A stretch of 9,617 bases of DNA from Lachnospiraceae bacterium. GTDB lineage: Bacteria > Bacillota > Clostridia > Lachnospirales > Lachnospiraceae. The stretch covers positions 1 through 9,617 of the forward strand of contig JAGAEH010000265.1 in assembly GCA_017613225.1 (NCBI GenBank), written 5' to 3'. Position numbers and translations under genes: made by a program. Positions 6,744 to 9,617 of the stretch are shown in pieces; position 1 is the stretch's first letter; every line of letters starts with the position of its first letter. The notes beneath the pieces are model-generated. The model had not been told where the DNA came from. It worked only from the letters and a program-made list of their open reading frames with translations, and did not search any database.

Positions 6744-6812
6744 ATGGACGGGGCCAGAGCAAAAGAGTCCGGCAGTTGTCCGGCGCGTGAGGGGAAAAGC
6801 CGGTGTTTCTGA
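6744..6812 (+). CDS. Possible 22-codon leader ORF before tadB, or the real tadB start in another frame
   Basis: GGAGG at 6733-6737, a 6-nt spacer and ATG 6744 make a textbook initiation signal right after cpaF. The frame encodes 22 residues (MDGARAKESGSCPAREG..., ending RCF) and stops with TGA at 6810-6812. It is not in the tadB frame: tadB codons are offset by +1. Two readings are possible. It may be a short leader whose translation delivers ribosomes to the tadB start at GTG 6787, which has no good SD. Or it may be the true tadB start with an extra base before position 6810, perhaps in the GGGGAAAA run at 6791-6798. Coding of a functional peptide is unproven. Confidence 0.3.
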   Translation: MDGARAKESGSCPAREGKSRCF

Positions 6813-7566
6813 GGAAGCGGAAGACACCGGCTGCGCTCCGACCACGCGGCTCTTCGGGAAAGAACTGGTCCTCGCCTGGCTTGCGGGGGCAGCGGCCATG
6901 CTGCTGGCGGCCCGCCTGTTTTACCGCAGTCTCTGGGCGGCGGCGCTGCTGCTGCCCCTGGGGCTGGGGGTGGTCCGGCTCTTCGGCCTCCGGAAAAAGC
7001 GAAGGCGGACGGAGCGGCTGCGGATGGAGTTCGTGGACGGGATGGACGCCTACATCAGCGCTTTAAAGACCGGCTATTCGGCGGAGAACGCGCTGTATGA
7101 GGCGACCCGCCAGCTGCGGCGGATCTACGGAAGAAACTGCCTGCTGGCCGGGGAGTTTGCCCGGATGCAGCGGCGGCTGTCCGTCAACGAGACGCTGGAA
7201 AGTCTGTTTTCCCAGCTGGCTTCCCGGACTGGGATCGAAGAGACCGCCCGGATGGCGGAGATCATCGGGATCGCCAAGCGAAGCGGCGGCGCGCTGATCA
7301 CCGTGATGGAGGATACGGTGAAGGCGCTCCGGGCGAGAGACCGGCTGCGGCGGGAGCTGCGGGCCCAGACCACCGCGAGGCGGACGGAATTTTTGATCAT
7401 GGCCGCCATGCCGCCTGGCATGCTGCTCTATCTGGAACTGACGGCGGCGTCCTACATGGATCCGCTGTACCGGGGCTTTACGGGAGGGCTGCTGATGACG
7501 CTGGTGCTGTTGATCTACGCGGGCGCTGTGATCTGGGGCCTGCGGATGATGAAGGAAGAGGAATGA
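6787..7566 (+). CDS. tadB: TadB-like inner-membrane platform protein (type II secretion system F family)
   Basis: One of the paired membrane platform proteins that couple the CpaF ATPase to pilin assembly. Counting from GTG 6787 (259 residues), two membrane segments lie at about 26-44 and 48-66, with the family-like LFYRSLW between them. A basic cytoplasmic stretch (KKRRR) follows, then the T2SF cytoplasmic helices (FVDGMDAYISALKTGYSAENAL, about 82-103 here, and IIGIAKRSGGALITVMED, about 159-176), and two C-terminal membrane segments at about 201-219 and 230-250. The start is uncertain. The open frame extends back to TTG 6616, but that would overlap cpaF by 110 bp. GTG 6787 is the only in-frame start between the cpaF stop and ATG 6898, and ATG 6898 would remove the first membrane segment. 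GTG 6787 lacks a good SD. It overlaps tadC by 4 bp (ATGA). Confidence 0.85.
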   Translation: MRGKAGVSEEAEDTGCAPTTRLFGKELVLAWLAGAAAMLLAARLFYRSLWAAALLLPLGLGVVRLFGLRKKRRRTERLRMEFVDGMDAYISALKTGYSAENALYEATRQLRRIYGRNCLLAGEFARMQRRLSVNETLESLFSQLASRTGIEETARMAEIIGIAKRSGGALITVMEDTVKALRARDRLRRELRAQTTARRTEFLIMAAMPPGMLLYLELTAASYMDPLYRGFTGGLLMTLVLLIYAGAVIWGLRMMKEEE

Positions 7567-8324
7567 ATGCCGTTGGAAAGAGCACGCTTTACGGACGGCT
7601 GAGGCTGTCGGAAAAGCGGCTGGAACGGCTCTCCCGCATCTGGCCGGAGCAGCGGCCGGAGGAGTCGGCCCGCAGAACGGATCGCCGTCTGCTGCGCAGC
7701 ATGCTTTTGTCCGCGGCGGGCGGCAGCCTGGTGACGGCGGCGGTGCTGGCAAAGGGCGGCGGGGCCAAAGGGCTTGCAGCCTCCCTGCTGTTTCTGATCC
7801 TGGCCCTTTTGGCTCCGGTGATCCGCAGCGACGCAAAGGAAAAGGAGGATGCAGCCCGCGCCGCCAAAGAGGAGCTGGACCGTTTTCCGGAGATGGTACG
7901 GGAACTGGCGGTGCTGCTGACGGCGGGTTATTCCGTCCGCAGCGCCTGGCACCGGATGGTGACGAATTACATGGAAAAGAAGCGCCGGACGGGCCACAGG
8001 CAGGCGCTCTTTGAGGAGATGGCCCTGGCCGACCGCCACATGCAGGAAGGCGAATCGGAGCGGGACGCCCTGCTGGGCTTCTCCGACCGGCTGGGCATCA
8101 TCCGTTACATGAGGCTGTGCGGTCTGCTGATCGGCGCGGCCCGGGGCGGCAGGGAGGACCTGTGCGACGCCCTGAATCTGGAGGCGGAGGAAGCGGAACA
8201 GACGCGGCTGGAGGAGATCCGGACCCAGGGGGAGACCCTGACGGCCAGGCTGCTGCTCCCCATGATCCTGCTGTTCGCCCTGATCCTGGCGGTACTGGTG
8301 CTGCCCGCGTTTCTGACCTGGTGA
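7563..8324 (+). CDS. tadC: TadC-like inner-membrane platform protein (type II secretion system F family)
   Basis: Second platform protein, thought to pair with TadB in the membrane. The 253 residues begin with a basic cytoplasmic N-terminus, then two membrane segments (about 44-63 and 69-86). Next come cytoplasmic T2SF helices including RFPEMVRELAVLLTAGYSVRSAW (107-129) and LGIIRYMRLCGLLIGAARGG (177-196), and a final membrane helix (about 228-250) ending LPAFLTW. The helix-rich RFPEMVRELAVLLTAGYSV segment is characteristic of F-family proteins. ATG 7563 overlaps the tadB stop (ATGA), and the purine-rich GGAAGAGG just upstream serves as the ribosome-binding site, so the two partners are translationally coupled and probably made in equal amounts. 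The assignment of TadB versus TadC rests mainly on gene order, since the two are paralogues. Confidence 0.88.
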   Translation: MNAVGKSTLYGRLRLSEKRLERLSRIWPEQRPEESARRTDRRLLRSMLLSAAGGSLVTAAVLAKGGGAKGLAASLLFLILALLAPVIRSDAKEKEDAARAAKEELDRFPEMVRELAVLLTAGYSVRSAWHRMVTNYMEKKRRTGHRQALFEEMALADRHMQEGESERDALLGFSDRLGIIRYMRLCGLLIGAARGGREDLCDALNLEAEEAEQTRLEEIRTQGETLTARLLLPMILLFALILAVLVLPAFLTW

Positions 8325-8386
8325 GGAAAAGAAGGGCGGAATTTGACGAAGACGAGCAAAGCGAAGGCTGGATCCGGCGGGGACCA

Positions 8387-8402
8387 TCCTTCCCGGGAAG
8401 GA
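8387..8402. promoter_or_regulatory. 16-bp perfect palindrome overlapping the pilin ribosome-binding site
   Basis: TCCTTCCCGGGAAGGA reads the same on both strands. Its right half contains most of the AAGGAG Shine-Dalgarno site (8398-8403) of the pilin gene. In RNA it can fold into a 6-bp stem, UCCUUC/GAAGGA, closed by a CCGG loop, which would hide five of the six SD bases. It could therefore be a translational switch. As DNA it could instead be a protein-binding site. The structure is seen directly; its regulatory role is inferred. Confidence 0.55.
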
Positions 8403-8409
8403 GAAGAAA

Positions 8410-8580
8410 ATGGAGAAATCTATCGCAAATAAAGAAGAAAACGCGATCGGAGTGGTGGAAGTCATCCTGATTCTGGTGGTTTTGATCGCTCTGGTGGTGA
8501 TATTCCGCGACGAGCTGACGGCGCTGGTCAACAGTATCTTCGGCAGCATCGCTGACAAGGCCGAATCCATCTATGGATGA
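8410..8580 (+). CDS. flp: Flp1-like type IVb pilin (56 residues)
   Basis: Small pilin subunit, predicted to be extracted from the membrane and polymerised by CpaF/TadB/TadC. Translation gives a short charged leader MEKSIANKEENA, then IGVVEVILILVVLIALVVIF, a single hydrophobic helix, then RDELTALVNSIFGSIADKAESIYG. The pattern matches Flp1-like pilins of Clostridia, in which a GVVE-type motif opens the hydrophobic helix and a short amphipathic tail follows. If Glu17 is the conserved Glu at +5 of the mature pilin, cleavage falls after Ala12, giving a 44-residue product beginning IGVVE. An Ala rather than the common Gly would then be at -1. AAGGAG at 8398-8403 with a 6-nt spacer supports ATG 8410. 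The gene is 85 nt after tadC; its stop overlaps or is close to the next gene. Confidence 0.9.
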   Translation: MEKSIANKEENAIGVVEVILILVVLIALVVIFRDELTALVNSIFGSIADKAESIYG

Positions 8581-9617
8581 CCGGCTGTTGAAAAAAAGAA
8601 TAACAGGGGGCCGGGATAAGGCGATGAACGGTCCCTTCCCGCGGGGCAGACCGGAAGCAGACGGCGTGATCACCGTGTTCCTGAGCCTGGTCCTTCCGGT
8701 GATCCTGACGGTCTTTGCCACCTGCCTGGAGAGCGCCCGCTTTGAAGGCCTGCGCCTTCGGGGACAGCTGGCCGCGGACGCCGCGGTGCAGTCGGTCTTT
8801 GCCGGCTACGACAGGCCGCTGTACGAGCGCTACGGGCTGCTGTTCGTCTGCGCGGCGGAAGAGCCTTTGCGGGAGCTGGAGGAGACCGCCAAGACCTACG
8901 CGATCCGGAACACCCAGTCCCCGGACGGAAACAGCGGAGATCTGCTGGGACTGAAGCTGATCTTTACAGAGGCTTCGGCAGTGCGGACCGCCGATCAGGA
9001 GGGAGGACGGGTCTTTTTGCAGGCCGTAGGGGCCTACATGCAGGAGTCGGGCCGCATGGAGGCGGCGCGGATCGCCGCGGCGGAGGCAGGGGCGGCCGGT
9101 TTCGGGCAGACAAAGATCGCGCTGGTGGAGTATCTCATGCGGGAATTCTCCGCGCTGACGGATGAAGGCGCCGCCGGCTGCCAGCTGGAGCACTGCGTCA
9201 CGGGGGCGGTGGGAAAGACCGCCTGCCTGTTGGAGGTGCAGAGAAGGATCTACGAGGCAAGATACGCGCTGTATCTGGAATACTTTCGCGCTCGGCAGCC
9301 GGAGGCCCTGGAGGAAGGACGGTCCGATCCGCGGGAAAATACCCCCGATGGTATCGGGCAGGAAAGAACAGAGGATCCGGAGCCGGAGGGTGAGGAGGAA
9401 AGTCCGCCGCACGAAGGCGGGGAAGCCGACGATCCGGAGCCGGAAGACCCGGGGCCGCCTCTGCCGCTTCCGGAGGACCTGGCCAGAGAAGCAGCCATCC
9501 GGGACGTCGGAGAGCTCTTAAACGGCGGCGCCGTGCCGGAACAGGCCGACGGCAGCGGAGGACGGCTCACTTACCTGCAGTATCTGCGGCAGTGGCTGTA
9601 CCGCCTGGACGCGGGAG
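8573..9617 (+). CDS. DUF5702-like membrane-anchored protein of the Tad locus (3' end beyond the window)
   Basis: At least 348 residues, still open at the right edge. After a basic N-terminus comes DGVITVFLSLVLPVILTVFATCLESAR (30-56), a single membrane helix with the GxITVFL signature of DUF5702-type proteins found in clostridial Tad loci. The rest is predicted extracytoplasmic: FAGYDRPLYERYGLLFV (76-92) and CQLEHCVTGAVGKTACLLEV (203-222) match the family's recurring segments. An acidic, proline-rich linker (about 245-305, with DPEPEG and DPEPEDPG) follows, then LTYLQYLRQWLYRL (332-345). The start is uncertain. ATG 8573 overlaps the pilin stop by 8 bp (ATGGATGA) and suggests coupling; ATG 8624 is an alternative that still keeps the membrane helix. 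Neither has a strong SD. The role is unknown; an accessory surface or pilus-tip component is inferred from context. Confidence 0.75.
   Translation, partial: MDDRLLKKRITGGRDKAMNGPFPRGRPEADGVITVFLSLVLPVILTVFATCLESARFEGLRLRGQLAADAAVQSVFAGYDRPLYERYGLLFVCAAEEPLRELEETAKTYAIRNTQSPDGNSGDLLGLKLIFTEASAVRTADQEGGRVFLQAVGAYMQESGRMEAARIAAAEAGAAGFGQTKIALVEYLMREFSALTDEGAAGCQLEHCVTGAVGKTACLLEVQRRIYEARYALYLEYFRARQPEALEEGRSDPRENTPDGIGQERTEDPEPEGEEESPPHEGGEADDPEPEDPGPPLPLPEDLAREAAIRDVGELLNGGAVPEQADGSGGRLTYLQYLRQWLYRLDAG
9374..9444 (+). repeat. Two copies of a 14-bp direct repeat in an acidic/proline-rich linker
   Basis: GATCCGGAGCCGGA occurs at 9374-9387 and again at 9431-9444. Both copies are in the reading frame of the DUF5702-like gene and encode DPEP plus the start of a Glu codon. 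They lie within a low-complexity linker rich in Glu, Asp, Pro and Gly, so the repeat may come from local duplication in a flexible region where length is free to vary. Confidence 0.6.

Noticed and set aside
6616..6786. Upstream extension of tadB to TTG 6616 (316 residues)
   Set aside because: It would overlap the C-terminal coding part of cpaF by 110 bp, and the extra residues are basic and low-complexity with no family match.
8343..8371. TTGACG as a -35 element of a private pilin promoter
   Set aside because: No -10-like hexamer occurs 16-18 nt downstream; the sequence there is GC-rich (around GGCTGG).
8321..8470. 49-codon GTG-started basic ORF overlapping the tadC stop and the pilin start
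   Set aside because: It starts with a GTGA overlap but runs into the pilin gene in another frame; its Arg/Lys/Trp-rich composition is what an out-of-frame reading would give.
8528..9412. 294-codon minus-strand open frame opposite the DUF5702-like gene
   Set aside because: The plus-strand frame has the GVITVFLSL membrane segment and DUF5702-like features; the minus-strand product is low-complexity with no recognisable domain.
1..9617. CRISPR array, tRNA or rRNA gene, insertion sequence or phage element
   Set aside because: No regularly spaced repeats, no tRNA-like cloverleaf arms with a TTCRA box, no transposase or integrase motifs and no terminal inverted repeats were seen on either strand.

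Overview
The window is GC-rich, densely coded and entirely plus-strand. It looks like a Gram-positive Clostridia genome, most likely from the Lachnospiraceae or a near relative. The reasons are strong AAGGAG-type Shine-Dalgarno sites with about 6-nt spacing, the yabB-like gene directly followed by rsmI, and a Tad/Flp-type pilus locus of clostridial layout with a short Flp1-like pilin and a DUF5702-like protein. This placement is inferred from gene families and order; no database search was possible.

Region 1 (1-4229) holds five tightly packed housekeeping genes: a tRNA1(Val)-type adenine-N6 methyltransferase cut off at its 5' end, rsmI (16S rRNA C1402 ribose methylation), a LOG-family nucleotide phosphoribohydrolase, an RlmI-like 23S rRNA cytosine methyltransferase with a PUA domain, and a D-2-hydroxyacid dehydrogenase. 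Two junctions are 4-bp ATGA overlaps and the others are short gaps, so this is probably one transcription unit. Three of the five products methylate RNA of the translation machinery.

Region 2 (4230-4490) is the only sizeable intergenic stretch. It holds an intrinsic terminator for the upstream unit. A TATAAT sequence lies inside the terminator stem, a short perfect inverted repeat abuts the matching -35 position, and two further hairpins sit before the next start codon, which has no Shine-Dalgarno sequence. This looks like the control region of the downstream operon.

Region 3 (4491-9617) is the front part of a Tad-type (type IVb / type IVc) pilus operon: a CpaE/TadZ-like localisation protein with a degenerate Walker A motif, the CpaF/TadA secretion ATPase, the two inner-membrane platform proteins TadB and TadC, a 56-residue Flp1-like pilin that is easily missed because of its size, and a membrane-anchored DUF5702-like protein that runs off the right edge. 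The ATPase powers pilin extraction and polymerisation through the TadB/TadC platform, CpaE positions the machine, and the DUF5702-like protein is probably an accessory or surface component. No secretin is seen and none is expected in a Gram-positive cell. The prepilin peptidase and minor pilins would be expected beyond the window.

The most notable signals are a 16-bp perfect palindrome covering the pilin ribosome-binding site, the terminator/promoter overlap, the loss of both key lysines in the CpaE P-loop, and an SD-ATG signal in the wrong frame just before tadB. The last suggests a leader peptide or a frameshift.
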